In this document: positions 35,459-45,600 of the stretch, one piece after another
Position numbering within the stretch: the first letter of the stretch is position 1
Layout of the letters: each line of letters opens with the position of its first letter
Assembly: GCF_003207825.1 (NCBI RefSeq)
Contig: NZ_NKTY01000005.1
Coordinates: forward strand, 62,001-126,000
Reading direction: 5' to 3'
DNA from: Komagataeibacter saccharivorans
GTDB taxonomy: Bacteria; Pseudomonadota; Alphaproteobacteria; Acetobacterales; Acetobacteraceae
DNA: 64,000 nucleotides
Made by a program: the position numbers and the translations under genes
Notes under the pieces: generated by a model
Seen by the model: only the letters and a program-made list of their open reading frames with translations
Told to the model about the DNA's origin: nothing
Databases searched by the model: none

Positions 35459-35995
35459 TTACGGCAAAGGGGGATAGGAAATGCCCAGTACCTCGATCAT
35501 TTCATCCCCCCGTGGCGTTGTCAGCCTGACTTCATCGCCCACCGCCGCACGCATGAGCGCGCGCGCCACCGGCGAGACGAGGCTGATCTGCCCCGCCGTC
35601 ATGTCCGCCTCATCCACACCAAGGATTGTAACGGTGCGTTCCGCATCGCGTTCATCAACATATGTGACCGTAGCGCCAAAAAACACCCGATCGCGTTGCT
35701 GCTGGGCGGCCGGATCGACAATAATGGCGTTATCGATCCGCTTGGTCAGGAAGCGGATGCGGCGGTCGATCTCACGCAGCCGGCGCTTGCCATACTGGTA
35801 ATCGCCGTTTTCAGAACGGTCGCCATTGCCTGCGGCCCACGATACGATTTCCACGATCCGGGGGCGCTCATCGCGCAGCAGGGCATTAAGCTCGGTGCGC
35901 ATGGCCGCGATTCCGGCGGGTGTGATATAACATGACAGCCCGCCCGTGGCCGGTTTTTCCCCCTTGGCCGTGGATGACCTGCCCGCTGTCAGCAC
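35459..35995 (-). CDS. greB: Transcription elongation factor GreB
   Basis: Rescues backtracked RNA polymerase by stimulating transcript cleavage. The 178-residue protein has the Gre coiled-coil with two acidic tip residues in NGDRSENGDYQYGKRRLREIDR, where D and E fit the catalytic tip, and the C-terminal globular domain with VTILGVDEADMTAGQISLVSPVARAL. The GKRRLREIDRRIRFL run is closer to GreB than GreA. The only usable start is a GTG at 35995 that overlaps the epimerase stop by 7 bases; no clear ribosome site is seen, which suggests translational coupling. Confidence 0.9.
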   Translation of the reverse strand: MLTAGRSSTAKGEKPATGGLSCYITPAGIAAMRTELNALLRDERPRIVEIVSWAAGNGDRSENGDYQYGKRRLREIDRRIRFLTKRIDNAIIVDPAAQQQRDRVFFGATVTYVDERDAERTVTILGVDEADMTAGQISLVSPVARALMRAAVGDEVRLTTPRGDEMIEVLGISYPPLP

Positions 35996-36882
35996 CGTGT
36001 CACCGTCATGCGGATATGCCCTTCCATCTTCTGGCCCGGCGCCAGTACGCGCACGCCGCTATCGGCAATGATCGGGCGATTGAAGCCATCGGTCATGTTG
36101 CTGACCGGTTCAAGCCCGATATAGGGCTGGCCGGGTGGGGTAAAAAGTACCAGATGCCGCAGTTCGGGGCTGCCTTCCACCGTCAGCGCATAGCCTTCGC
36201 GCGGCCAGCGCAGGAAGGCACTGCCGGACCACCCCGCATAGCAGTTGTCGATTGGCTCCTGCCCCGCATCGCGCATATGGGCGAAGGACCATTCCCCTTC
36301 CACCGGCACACGCAGGGCAGGCAGGTGGTCCGGTCCGTTTGTCCATACGCTGCTGGCGGCAAAACCCAGCTTCAGCCCGGCATGACGGGGAAAATAAGGA
36401 TGAAAGCCCATGCCCACCGGCTGGTCGCGGGTATCGGTATTTTCAAGCAATATGCCGATGGAAAGCCCGTTTTCACGCAGGTCATAACGCAACTGCGCGC
36501 GGTAGCTGAACGGCCACTGCCCCATCAGGTCGCGCGTGGGCGCGTGATCGAGGGTAAGCGTGGCGCTGCTGTTGGCCAGCCTGTCCAGCCCCCAGCGCCG
36601 CTGCCACCCGTTGCCGTGAATGGCGCAGTTCTCCCCGCCGAAGCTGGGAGCGAGGTGATAGTCCACCCCTTCAAAACGGAAATGGTCACCCGCCACCCGG
36701 TTGGAAAACGGCACCAGCGGATAACCTGCCACGGCACGACCGTGCTGGGCGATCAGATGGGGGTCACTGACCGGGCGCAGCAGGTCCATCTCTCCACACC
36801 GCCAGAACGCGATGCTGCCGCCCACATCGGGCATGAGCCCCAGCTTCGCGCCACCGGCCTCAAGTTCGACAACCGCCGTCAT
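35989..36882 (-). CDS. Aldose 1-epimerase-like protein
   Basis: A 297-residue member of the galactose mutarotase-like superfamily, which interconverts alpha- and beta-anomers of aldoses. Family features include VVELEAGGAKLGLMPDVGGSI at the N-terminus, YPLVPFSNRVAGDHF (the N-R of the sugar site), NCAIHGNGWQRRW, the catalytic-region MGFHPYFPR His, and LVLFTPPGQPYIGLEPVSN with the general-base Glu. Start at 36882 is chosen for fit to the family N-terminus; an ATG ten codons upstream is possible and neither has a strong ribosome site. It sits immediately after uvrB and overlaps greB. Confidence 0.88.
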   Translation of the reverse strand: MTAVVELEAGGAKLGLMPDVGGSIAFWRCGEMDLLRPVSDPHLIAQHGRAVAGYPLVPFSNRVAGDHFRFEGVDYHLAPSFGGENCAIHGNGWQRRWGLDRLANSSATLTLDHAPTRDLMGQWPFSYRAQLRYDLRENGLSIGILLENTDTRDQPVGMGFHPYFPRHAGLKLGFAASSVWTNGPDHLPALRVPVEGEWSFAHMRDAGQEPIDNCYAGWSGSAFLRWPREGYALTVEGSPELRHLVLFTPPGQPYIGLEPVSNMTDGFNRPIIADSGVRVLAPGQKMEGHIRMTVTRC

Positions 36883-36928
36883 TTCGCGTTCGCGCTGGCC
36901 CGTGCAGGGCATGTTGAGGGAGGTGGTC

Positions 36929-39172
36929 CTATCGTCCACGTCGCTTTCCCCTTCCCTTCGCCTGTTCCGGGTCGTAGCCCCCGCCCCCCGGCCCCAGTGG
37001 CACGGGGCCACGGTTGCGCCGGGCGATGGCCTTGGGGCTGGTGCCCGGACGCCCCGCACTGGACTGGGGCAGCGGGGGCGGAACCATGCCCAGTTCCAGG
37101 GCTTCCAGCCTGCGGATTTCATCACGCAGGCGGGCGGCCGTCTCGAATTCCAGTTCCGCCGAGGCCGCGCGCATCTGTTTTTCCAGTTCGGCAATGGCGG
37201 CCTTGTAATCCTTGCCGACCATTTCCTGCACGCTGCCATCCGCCGTGGGGGTGACGGTCACGTAATCCTGCTCGAACACGGACGAAATGACATCGCCGAT
37301 ATGCTTGCGCACGGATTGGGGGGTGATGCCGTGCTCCTCGTTCCACAGGCTCTGCTTTTCGCGCCTGCGGGCGGTTTCCTCGATGGCGTAGGCAAGGCTG
37401 TCAGTCATCCTGTCCGCATAAAGCAGCACGCGCCCTTCCACATTGCGCGCGGCGCGGCCAATGGTCTGGATCAGGGACGTGCGCGAACGCAGGAAGCCTT
37501 CCTTGTCAGCATCCAGAATGGCGACAAGGGAACATTCGGGAATATCCAGCCCTTCGCGCAGCAGGTTGATGCCGATCAGCACGTCGAACGCGCCAAGCCG
37601 CAGGTCGCGGATGATCTCGATACGCTCCAGCGTATCCACATCCGAATGCAGGTACCGCACGCGGATACCGGCTTCGTTCATGTATTCGGTCAGGTCTTCA
37701 GCCATGCGCTTGGTCAGCGTCGTGACCAGCACGCGGCCACCATCGGCAATGGTCAGACGACATTCGGCCAGCAGGTCATCGACCTGATGTTCAACCGGCC
37801 GGACGATGGTGACCGGGTCGATCAGGCCGGTGGGGCGGATGACCTGTTCGGCAAACACGCCCTCCGTGCGGCGCATTTCCCACGGGCCGGGAGTCGCGCT
37901 GACAAAGACCGTCTGTGGCCGGTAGGAATCCCATTCGGCAAAGGTAAGCGGGCGGTTGTCGAGGCAGGAAGGCAGGCGGAAGCCGAATTCGGCCAGCACG
38001 GATTTGCGTGCATGATCCCCGCGTTCCATCCCACCGATCTGCGGCACGGTCACATGGCTTTCATCCACGATCAGCAGCGCGTCCTCGGGCAGGTATTCAA
38101 ACAGGGTTGGCGGCGGTTCACCCGGCGCGCGACCGGACAGGTAGCGGGAATAATTCTCGATTCCCTTACAGACGCCCGTGGTCTCGATCATTTCCAGATC
38201 GAAGGTGGTGCGCTGCTGCAGGCGCTCGGCCTCCAGCAGTTTGCCATCCGCATTGAAGCGGGCCAGCGTTTCACGCAGTTCCTGCTTGATGCCCGTCATC
38301 GCCTGCGTAAGCGTGGGGCGCGGCGTCACGTAATGGCTGTTGGCGTAGATGCTGATGGCTTCCAGATCACCGGTCTTTTCACCGGTCAGCGGATCGAATT
38401 CGATAATTTCGTCAATCTCGTCGCCAAACAGGCTGACGCGCCATGCCCGATCCTCGTTCTGGACGGGAAAGACATCGATCGTCTCGCCACGCACGCGAAA
38501 GGTGCCGCGCTGGAAGGCGGCATCGTTACGGCGGTACTGAAGTTCGACCAGCCCCTTTATCAGGCGGTCGCGGTCGATCTCGCCACCGACCTCCAGCTTG
38601 ACCACCATGCGCGAATAGGTCTCGACCGAGCCGATACCGTAAATGCACGAAACCGAGGCCACGATGATCACATCGTTACGCTCCAGCAGCGCCTGCGTGG
38701 CGGCATGGCGCATACGGTCGATCTGTTCGTTTATCTGGCTGTCTTTTTCGATATACGTGTCCGACCGGGGCACATAGGCTTCCGGCTGGTAGTAATCGTA
38801 ATAGCTGACGAAATATTCCACCGCGTTGTCGGGGAAGAACTGTTTCATCTCGGCATAGAGCTGGGCGGCCAGCGTCTTGTTGGGCGCGAGGATCAGGGTG
38901 GGCTTCTGCGTGGCCTCTATGATCTTGGCCATCGTGAAGGTCTTGCCCGAACCGGTCACGCCCAGCAGCACCTGATCGCGTTCGCCCTTTTCCACGCCGC
39001 TGACCAGTTCGGCAATGGCGGTGGGCTGGTCGCCTGCCGGTTCATAGGGGGAACTGACGCGAAAGGTATGGGTGCGTGGTTTCGCGGGCTGACGTTCCGG
39101 CTGGAACAGGACGGGCCTGTCAGCCGGATCGATATCGGTAGTCTTCTTTTTCCTGCGGGATGCTGTCGCCAT
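36929..39172 (-). CDS. uvrB: Excinuclease ABC subunit B
   Basis: Damage-verification helicase of nucleotide excision repair, which loads from UvrA and recruits UvrC. The 747-residue protein shows Walker [15 protein letters not shown], the beta-hairpin region in [26 protein letters not shown]-type VDESH, the helicase motif [13 protein letters not shown], and [11 protein letters not shown]-terminal UVR domain that contacts UvrC is seen in [19 protein letters not shown]. An extra basic tail ends in GRGKRRGR. Normal and complete. Confidence 0.98.
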   Translation of the reverse strand: MATASRRKKKTTDIDPADRPVLFQPERQPAKPRTHTFRVSSPYEPAGDQPTAIAELVSGVEKGERDQVLLGVTGSGKTFTMAKIIEATQKPTLILAPNKTLAAQLYAEMKQFFPDNAVEYFVSYYDYYQPEAYVPRSDTYIEKDSQINEQIDRMRHAATQALLERNDVIIVASVSCIYGIGSVETYSRMVVKLEVGGEIDRDRLIKGLVELQYRRNDAAFQRGTFRVRGETIDVFPVQNEDRAWRVSLFGDEIDEIIEFDPLTGEKTGDLEAISIYANSHYVTPRPTLTQAMTGIKQELRETLARFNADGKLLEAERLQQRTTFDLEMIETTGVCKGIENYSRYLSGRAPGEPPPTLFEYLPEDALLIVDESHVTVPQIGGMERGDHARKSVLAEFGFRLPSCLDNRPLTFAEWDSYRPQTVFVSATPGPWEMRRTEGVFAEQVIRPTGLIDPVTIVRPVEHQVDDLLAECRLTIADGGRVLVTTLTKRMAEDLTEYMNEAGIRVRYLHSDVDTLERIEIIRDLRLGAFDVLIGINLLREGLDIPECSLVAILDADKEGFLRSRTSLIQTIGRAARNVEGRVLLYADRMTDSLAYAIEETARRREKQSLWNEEHGITPQSVRKHIGDVISSVFEQDYVTVTPTADGSVQEMVGKDYKAAIAELEKQMRAASAELEFETAARLRDEIRRLEALELGMVPPPLPQSSAGRPGTSPKAIARRNRGPVPLGPGGGGYDPEQAKGRGKRRGR

Positions 39173-39182
39173 GGTTAAGGAA

Positions 39183-39235
39183 AGTGGGGATAAAACCGCC
39201 GCAGCACAAGGGCTGTATGCGGCTTCATCCCCACT
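39183..39235 (-). terminator. Inverted repeat after the ABC1-family gene
   Basis: Outer arms AGTGGGGAT / ATCCCCACT and an inner GCCGCA / TGCGGC pair form a two-part hairpin 8 bases after the ABC1-family stop. On the minus strand it is followed by TTTCCTT, so it may terminate or attenuate reading into uvrB. Confidence 0.5.
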
Positions 39236-39243
39236 CCCGCCGT

Positions 39244-40638
39244 TCAGCCATGCGTGCCAAGCGGCGGCGGCACGCGGGCTTCGCGCATGGCTTCGGCCTG
39301 ACGGCGCGCCAGCGCGGCCTCATCGAAGTCGGCGGCCATTTCCTGAAACAGTTGATACCAGTTGACCTTTGCCCTGAGGCGCAGGAACACGCTGCCCAGC
39401 CCCACGGCGGAACGGTCAACCAGCACGAATTCACGCGGCGGCTGCACGCCCCCCGTACGCTTGAGACCGGCATAGACCCGTTCAGCCACCGCGCGGCCAT
39501 ATTGCGGGTCGTTATCTTCCTGAATGAAGCGTTCACGGTCCTCCATCAACGGACCATAGATGAAGCGCGCCCATTCATTGAGCACCCGCATCGTATCGCG
39601 CGACATGTTGGTAAAGCCCCATGCCTGATAGGCATGATAGGCCAGATCCTCGTCATCCGTCTCGATCGCCCTGTGCAGGTCGATGATTCCCTGCACGAAG
39701 CGCGCGGGGAAGATGCGGATGGCCCCGAAGTCGAGCAGGTTGATGCCGTAATCATCGCGCACGGTAAAATTGCCCATGTGCGGGTCGCCATGGATCACGC
39801 CATAGCGGTACAGCGGCGCATACCATGCCCGGAACAGGGCGCGGGCCATGCTGTTACGCTCTTCCTGCGTGGGATTGGTATCCAGCACCTTCTGGATGCC
39901 ACGGCCATTGACCCAGTCCATGGTCAGCAGGCGCTGGGTACACAGGCTGTCGATGGGGGCCGGGATGGTCACGTCCGACCACTGCGCCAGCATGAGGCGA
40001 TACAGCCGCATGTTCGCCGCTTCACGCTGGTAATCCAGTTCCTCGTACAGCCGGTCCTGCAGTTCTTCCAGCACGTCATCCTGACAGATCGTGCTGTCCA
40101 GACGGTAAAACAGCCCCACCGCCATGCGAAACTGCTTGAGGTCGGATTCCACGGTCGAGCGCATGTCGGGATATTGCAGCTTGCACGCGACAGGCCGCCC
40201 GTCGGGCAGCACCGCGCGATGGACCTGCCCCAGACTGGCCGCGGCAGACGCTTCCCGGTTGAAGGAGCGGAAATTACGCTCCCAGTTCGGCCCCAGTTCG
40301 GTAGCCATGCGACGACGGACGAAATTCCAGCCCATGGCGGGCGCATTGGCCTGAAGCTGGGCCAGTTCCTTGGCATATTCCTCCGGCAGGGCGCCGGGGA
40401 TCGTGGACAGAAGCTGCGCGCCCTTCATAAGCGGCCCCTTCAGGCCGCCCAGCACGCTTTTCAGGTCCTCGGCATGGATGGTCTGGTTGGACCTGAACCC
40501 CATCTTGTGCCCGGCGATACGCGCCGCGATGCCGCCTACCGTGCCCGACGTACGCACCATGCGGCGGAATTCGCCAAACAGGCCGGTATTATCGAGATTC
40601 CGTTCATCCGCCACGTCAGACACGCTCCAGTTCATCAA
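39244..40638 (-). CDS. ABC1/AarF/UbiB-family atypical kinase
   Basis: A 464-residue atypical kinase-like protein of the ABC1/COQ8/UbiB family, which supports ubiquinone synthesis or lipid handling in other organisms. The family's KxGQ motif appears as KGAQ in [20 protein letters not shown], as in an alphaproteobacterial subgroup. Then come [11 protein letters not shown] with the nucleotide loop, [10 protein letters not shown] with the Lys, [13 protein letters not shown], and [12 protein letters not shown] with the metal Asp, followed by LLDFGAIR. The start is uncertain: the ATG at 40638 overlaps pepF by 23 bases, while a GTG at 40614 begins one base after the pepF stop and follows a GGAG. Confidence 0.9.
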   Translation of the reverse strand: MMNWSVSDVADERNLDNTGLFGEFRRMVRTSGTVGGIAARIAGHKMGFRSNQTIHAEDLKSVLGGLKGPLMKGAQLLSTIPGALPEEYAKELAQLQANAPAMGWNFVRRRMATELGPNWERNFRSFNREASAAASLGQVHRAVLPDGRPVACKLQYPDMRSTVESDLKQFRMAVGLFYRLDSTICQDDVLEELQDRLYEELDYQREAANMRLYRLMLAQWSDVTIPAPIDSLCTQRLLTMDWVNGRGIQKVLDTNPTQEERNSMARALFRAWYAPLYRYGVIHGDPHMGNFTVRDDYGINLLDFGAIRIFPARFVQGIIDLHRAIETDDEDLAYHAYQAWGFTNMSRDTMRVLNEWARFIYGPLMEDRERFIQEDNDPQYGRAVAERVYAGLKRTGGVQPPREFVLVDRSAVGLGSVFLRLRAKVNWYQLFQEMAADFDEAALARRQAEAMREARVPPPLGTHG

Positions 40639-42469
40639 TAAATCCGGCGATCACATCCAGCCCCTTCTGCCAGAATCCGGGGTCTGCCGCATCCAGTCCG
40701 AACGGGGCCAGCAGTTCCTTATGCCGCCTGGTGCCGCCTGCGCGCAGCATGTCGATATACTTGTCCTGGAAACCCGGATGACCGGACCGGAAAACCCCGT
40801 ATAGCGCGTTTACCAGACAATCACCAAAGGCGTAGGCATACACATAGAACGGCGAATGGATGAAATGCGGGATGTAGGTCCAGTACGCATCGTAATCCGG
40901 GGTAAAGCTGAAGGCCGGGCCCAGGCTTTCAACCTGCGTCTGCCGCCAGATCTCCCCAATACGCGCGGGCAGCAGTTCGCCCTTGCGGCGTTCGTCATGC
41001 ACCAGTGTCTCGAACCGGTAAAAGGCGATCTGGCGCACCACGGTATTGAGCATGTCCTCCACCTTGGCGGCCAGCATCAGCCTGCGCCGGGCGGGGTCGG
41101 TCTGCGCATCCAGCAGGGCGCGAAAGGTCAGCATCTCGCCAAACACGCTGGCGGTTTCGGCCAGTGTCAGCGGCGTGTTGGACATGAGATAGCCCTGCTC
41201 GCCCGCCAGAACCTGATGCACGCCATGCCCCAGTTCATGCGCCAGCGTCATCACATCGCGCGTGCGCCCACGGTAATTGAGCAGAAGATAGGGATGGGCG
41301 GACGGCACGGTCGGATGGGCGAAGGCACCGGACGCCTTGCCCGGAACAGGCGGGGCGTCGATCCATGCGTTATCGAAAAACTGCCGGGCGACCTTACCCA
41401 TGCGCGGGTCAAAGCCCTCATACGCCGCCATGACCTGCCGGGTGGCGTCGGGCCATGTGATCAGCGGTTCGTCCTGCGTGGTAAGCGGGGCGTTACGGTC
41501 CCAGTATTCCAGCTTTTCCAGCCCCAGCCATTTGGCCTTGAGCGCGTAATAGCGATGCGACAGGCGGGGATAGGCTTCGGTCACGGCCTGAACCAGCGCG
41601 TCCACCACTTCGTCCTCGACCATGTTGGCGCAGTTGCGCGCGGAAGTCGGACGCGGGTAATGGCGCAGCCCGTCCATGATGGCCTTGTCCTTCGCCAGCG
41701 TGTTCGTCACCAGCGAGAACAGTTTCACATTCCCCCCCAGCACATCGCCAATGGCGCGGGCCGCACGTTCACGCGTGGCGCGGTCGGGGCTGGACATGGT
41801 GTCGAGCGCGCTGCCCAGCGTGACTTCCTCCCCGCCCAGACGCACGCGCAGGCCGGCCATCGTCTCATCGAACAGGCGGTTCCAGGCGGCGGCACCCGTG
41901 ACCGATTTTTCATGCAGGACAGCTTCGACTTCGTCCGAAAGCTGGTAGGGCCGGAAAACCCGCAGGTCGCGCAGGAACGGACCCCAGTGCGCCAGCGCCG
42001 GGTCCGCAAGCTGCGTGGCCAGCACATCATCGGGGATACGGTTGATTTCCAGCGTGAAGAACAGGAGATGCGTTGAAATGCCGGTCAGCCGTTCATTGAT
42101 CGACTGCGCGAAACGGCCCACGCCCGAATCCGATGTATTGGCCGCGAACAGAAGCTGGGCATAGGAACCGGCACGGCCCAGCACCTCATCAATGCGCTGG
42201 TATTCGGCTAGAGCCTGCGCCAGTTCGCTGCCGGGCAGGCTGTCCAGACGGCCCTGCCACACACGGGCGAAAGCCTGCGCGTCCTCATCGGCCTGATCGA
42301 GGTCGGTGGCGAGCTTCGGGCTTTCCGGCCCGTCATACAGATCCGACAGATCCCATCGCGGCAGCCCCGCAAGCGCCGGTGCGCCACCGGATTCCCCGGC
42401 AACGTCGCGCCGCACGCGGGATGTGGTGGTGGCACCGGCCACGGGGGCGGAAAAATACGCTTTGGACAT
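40616..42469 (-). CDS. pepF: Oligoendopeptidase F
   Basis: Cytoplasmic M3B zinc endopeptidase that cuts oligopeptides. The zinc motif HELGH is at residues 411-415 in RDVMTLAHELGHGVHQVLAG, and the downstream ligand Glu is in LTLAETASVFGEML. N-terminal family segments include LPRWDLSDLYDGPESP and SYAQLLFAANTSD; SIINYRG-like SAHPYLLLNYRGRTR precedes the zinc site. The C-terminal IPHFIHSPFYVYAYAFGDCLV is typical. Length 617 is normal. Its 3' end overlaps or abuts the ABC1-family gene, so they form a transcription unit. Confidence 0.96.
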   Translation of the reverse strand: MSKAYFSAPVAGATTTSRVRRDVAGESGGAPALAGLPRWDLSDLYDGPESPKLATDLDQADEDAQAFARVWQGRLDSLPGSELAQALAEYQRIDEVLGRAGSYAQLLFAANTSDSGVGRFAQSINERLTGISTHLLFFTLEINRIPDDVLATQLADPALAHWGPFLRDLRVFRPYQLSDEVEAVLHEKSVTGAAAWNRLFDETMAGLRVRLGGEEVTLGSALDTMSSPDRATRERAARAIGDVLGGNVKLFSLVTNTLAKDKAIMDGLRHYPRPTSARNCANMVEDEVVDALVQAVTEAYPRLSHRYYALKAKWLGLEKLEYWDRNAPLTTQDEPLITWPDATRQVMAAYEGFDPRMGKVARQFFDNAWIDAPPVPGKASGAFAHPTVPSAHPYLLLNYRGRTRDVMTLAHELGHGVHQVLAGEQGYLMSNTPLTLAETASVFGEMLTFRALLDAQTDPARRRLMLAAKVEDMLNTVVRQIAFYRFETLVHDERRKGELLPARIGEIWRQTQVESLGPAFSFTPDYDAYWTYIPHFIHSPFYVYAYAFGDCLVNALYGVFRSGHPGFQDKYIDMLRAGGTRRHKELLAPFGLDAADPGFWQKGLDVIAGFIDELERV

Positions 42470-42593
42470 AGATCAGGCACACCCATCAGATCGGGCGAAG
42501 CCAGCGCATGCGCACCGGCCCCGCGATTCCCTTTATCCTGAATCTAGTGCGTCATGGTCGCATGTGCGACCCCGCAGGCCGATATTCCGCCTT

Positions 42594-42628
42594 AAAAACA
42601 GACAGGGCCGGACATTGCTGCCCGGCCC
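42594..42628 (-). terminator. Rho-independent terminator after gltB
   Basis: On the minus strand, arms GGGCCGG / CCGGCCC enclose a loop and are followed by TGTCTG and a run of five T. It lies 36 bases beyond the gltB stop. Confidence 0.8.
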
Positions 42629-42663
42629 CGCCGCCTTATCCCGTCATCAGGTCAGCCCTGATT

Positions 42664-45600
42664 TCACGCACCACGTGCCAGTGCGGGTGCTTCGAAACCG
42701 ATCACGCGCGCATATTCCGTGGGCACGACCTGCCAGAAGCGCGGCAGCGTCTTGTCCCAGTTATGCAGCAGCAGTTCGGCATACCGGCTGCCGGTTTCGC
42801 GTGCATGGATCTCGACCTGCTCACGCAGCACGGCTTCCCATTTCGGGTCCTGCACGCGGCACCACATGACGGTATCGGCGTTTACACGCTCGGCAAACGT
42901 GCCGCTTGCGTCATACACAAACGCCATGCCGCCGGTGAAGCCCGCACCAAAATTGTCGCCAATCTCGCCAAGGATGACCACGGTGCCGCCGGTCATGTAT
43001 TCGCAACCGTTCGATCCACACCCTTCGATCACCGCCGTAGCGCCCGAGTTACGCACGGCAAAACGTTCACCCGCCTGCCCCGCCGCATACAGCGCACCCG
43101 CAGTCGCGCCATACAGGACGGTATTGCCGACAATCGCGTTCTCGTTCGACACAAGGCTGGAGGACGGGGAGGCACGGACCACGATGGTCGCACCCGAAAG
43201 CCCCTTGCCCACATAGTCGTTCGCATCGCCCAGCACCTCAAGCTTGAGGCCCTGCACCGCAAACGCGCCCAGCGACTGCCCCGCCGACCCACGCAGACGC
43301 ACCGTAAGGTGCCCCGGCGCCAGCTTGGTCATGCCGAACTGCCGCACGATCAGCGAGGAAATGCGCGTGCCGATCGCGCGATGCGTGTTCTGCACGTTGT
43401 ACTGCAACTGCATCTTCTCGCCATGGTCGAACAGCGGCCGCGCATCCGCGATCATCTGCGCATCCAGCGTCTCCGGCACCTCGTTACGGCCTTCGCGGGT
43501 GCAGTAGCGGCCATAGGGGCCGGGGTCCGCCTGCGCCAGAAGCGAGTTGAGGTCCAGATCGTCCAGATAATCAGCCCCACGCAGCACCTGATGCAGCAGG
43601 TCGGTGCGGCCGATGATCTCGTTGAGCGAGGTGAAGCCCAGCGAGGCAAGGATGTTGCGCACGTCCTCGGCAATGAAGGAGAACAGGTTGATCACCTTCT
43701 CCGGCGTGCCCTCGAACTTGCGGCGCAGTTCATCATCCTGCGTACATACGCCCACCGGGCAGGTGTTGGAGTGGCACTGACGCACCATGATGCAGCCCAT
43801 GGCGACGAGGCTGGCGGTGCCGATGCCGAATTCTTCCGCGCCCAGCATGGCGGCGATCACCACGTCGCGCCCGGTTTTCAGCCCGCCATCGGTACGCAGC
43901 TTCACCCGGTGGCGCAGGCGGTTGAGCATCAGTACCTGATGCGCTTCCGCCAGCCCCAGTTCCCACGGCATGCCCGCATATTTGACCGAGGACTGCGGGC
44001 TTGCACCCGTGCCGCCGGAATGGCCCGAGATCAGGATTGCATCCGCCTTCGCCTTCGCGACACCGGCTGCAATCGTGCCGATGCCCGAACGCGCGACCAG
44101 CTTCACCGTAACCGTGGCTTCGGGATTGATCTGCTTGAGGTCGTAGATGAGCTGGGCCAGATCCTCGATCGAATAGATGTCGTGATGCGGCGGGGGCGAG
44201 ATCAGGGTCACACCTTCGGTCGCATGACGCAGCCGGGCGATCAGGCCCGTCACCTTGAAGCCGGGAAGCTGTCCGCCCTCGCCCGGCTTCGCACCCTGCG
44301 CCATCTTGATCTCGATCTCGCGGCAGTCATTGAGGTACTGCGCGGTCACGCCAAAACGGCCCGATGCGATCTGCTTGATGGCCGACGATGCGTTATCACC
44401 ATTGGCGCGCGGCTTCGCGCGGGCCGGATCTTCACCGCCCTCACCCGAATCGGACTTCGCACCGATGCGGTTCATGGCGATCGACAGCGTCTCATGCGCT
44501 TCGGGGCTGAGCGCACCCAGCGAGATGCCCGGCGCGATCAGGCGCTTGCGCAGTTCCGTGATGCTTTCGACCGATTCCACGGGGATGGGCGTGCGCCCGC
44601 CACGGAAGTCCAGCAGGTCGCGCAGCGCCACCGGCGGCTGGCGGCGCACTGCATCCGCGTAACGCTGGTAGACCGAGAAGCTGCCCGTCGCCACGGCGGT
44701 CTGGAGCATGTGGATCAGGTTGCCGTCAAAGGCATGGACTTCACCGCTGCGGCGCAGCTTGTAACGCCCACCGACGGACAGCGTCTCAACCTGCCTGTTC
44801 CATGCCTTGTGATGGAAGCTCAGCACATTGCGCGCGATGCCGGTCAGGCCGATGCCGGAAATGCGCGAGGGCATGCCGGGGAAGAATTCCGCCGTCAGCG
44901 CGCGCGACAGGCCGATGGCCTCGAAATTATAGCCGCCGCGATAGGATGCCACGATGGAAATGCCCATCTTGGACATGATCTTGAGCAGGCCCTTGTTGAC
45001 CGCCTTGCGATACCGCTCGACCGAATCCGACAGTGACAGGTTGCCGAACAGCCCGCGCCGGTGCCGGTCCGCGATGCTTTCCTGCGCCAGATACGGATTG
45101 ACCGTGGTGGCACCCACGCCGATCGTCACCGCAATGGCATGCACATCGAGCGCACCGGCGGAACGCACGTTCAGCGAGGTGAAGGTCCGCAGCGACTGCC
45201 GCACCAGATGCGTATGCACCGCAGCCGTGGCGAGGATCATCGGGATATAGGCCCGGTCCCCGGACTGGTGTTCATCGGTCAGGAATACATGGGTGCAGCC
45301 CTGACGCACGCGGTCCTCGGCTTCCGCGCGGATGCGTGCAATGGCGCTGCGCAGTCCGGCTTCGCCCTCCGCCGCAGGGAAGGTGCAGTCGATGATGCAG
45401 GCATCCTTGCCACAAAATTCGACCAGCGCCTGGAATTCACCCGTGGTCAGCACCGGGGAAGGAAGCTGGAGCAGGTCGCACTGCGTCTCGCTTTCCTCAA
45501 GGATGTTGCCAAGGTTGCCCAGTCGCGTCACCAGGCTCATCACCCGCGTTTCACGCAGGCTGTCGATGGGCGGGTTGGTGACCTGGCTGAAAGCCTGACG

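Noticed and set aside
36812-39178. A 788-codon open frame on the plus strand
   Set aside because: It is antisense to uvrB, whose helicase motifs are intact on the minus strand. The His/Gln/Arg-rich protein it would encode is typical of a shadow frame.
42508-45036. An 842-codon open frame on the plus strand
   Set aside because: Antisense to gltB, with the same biased Arg/His-rich composition and no family features.
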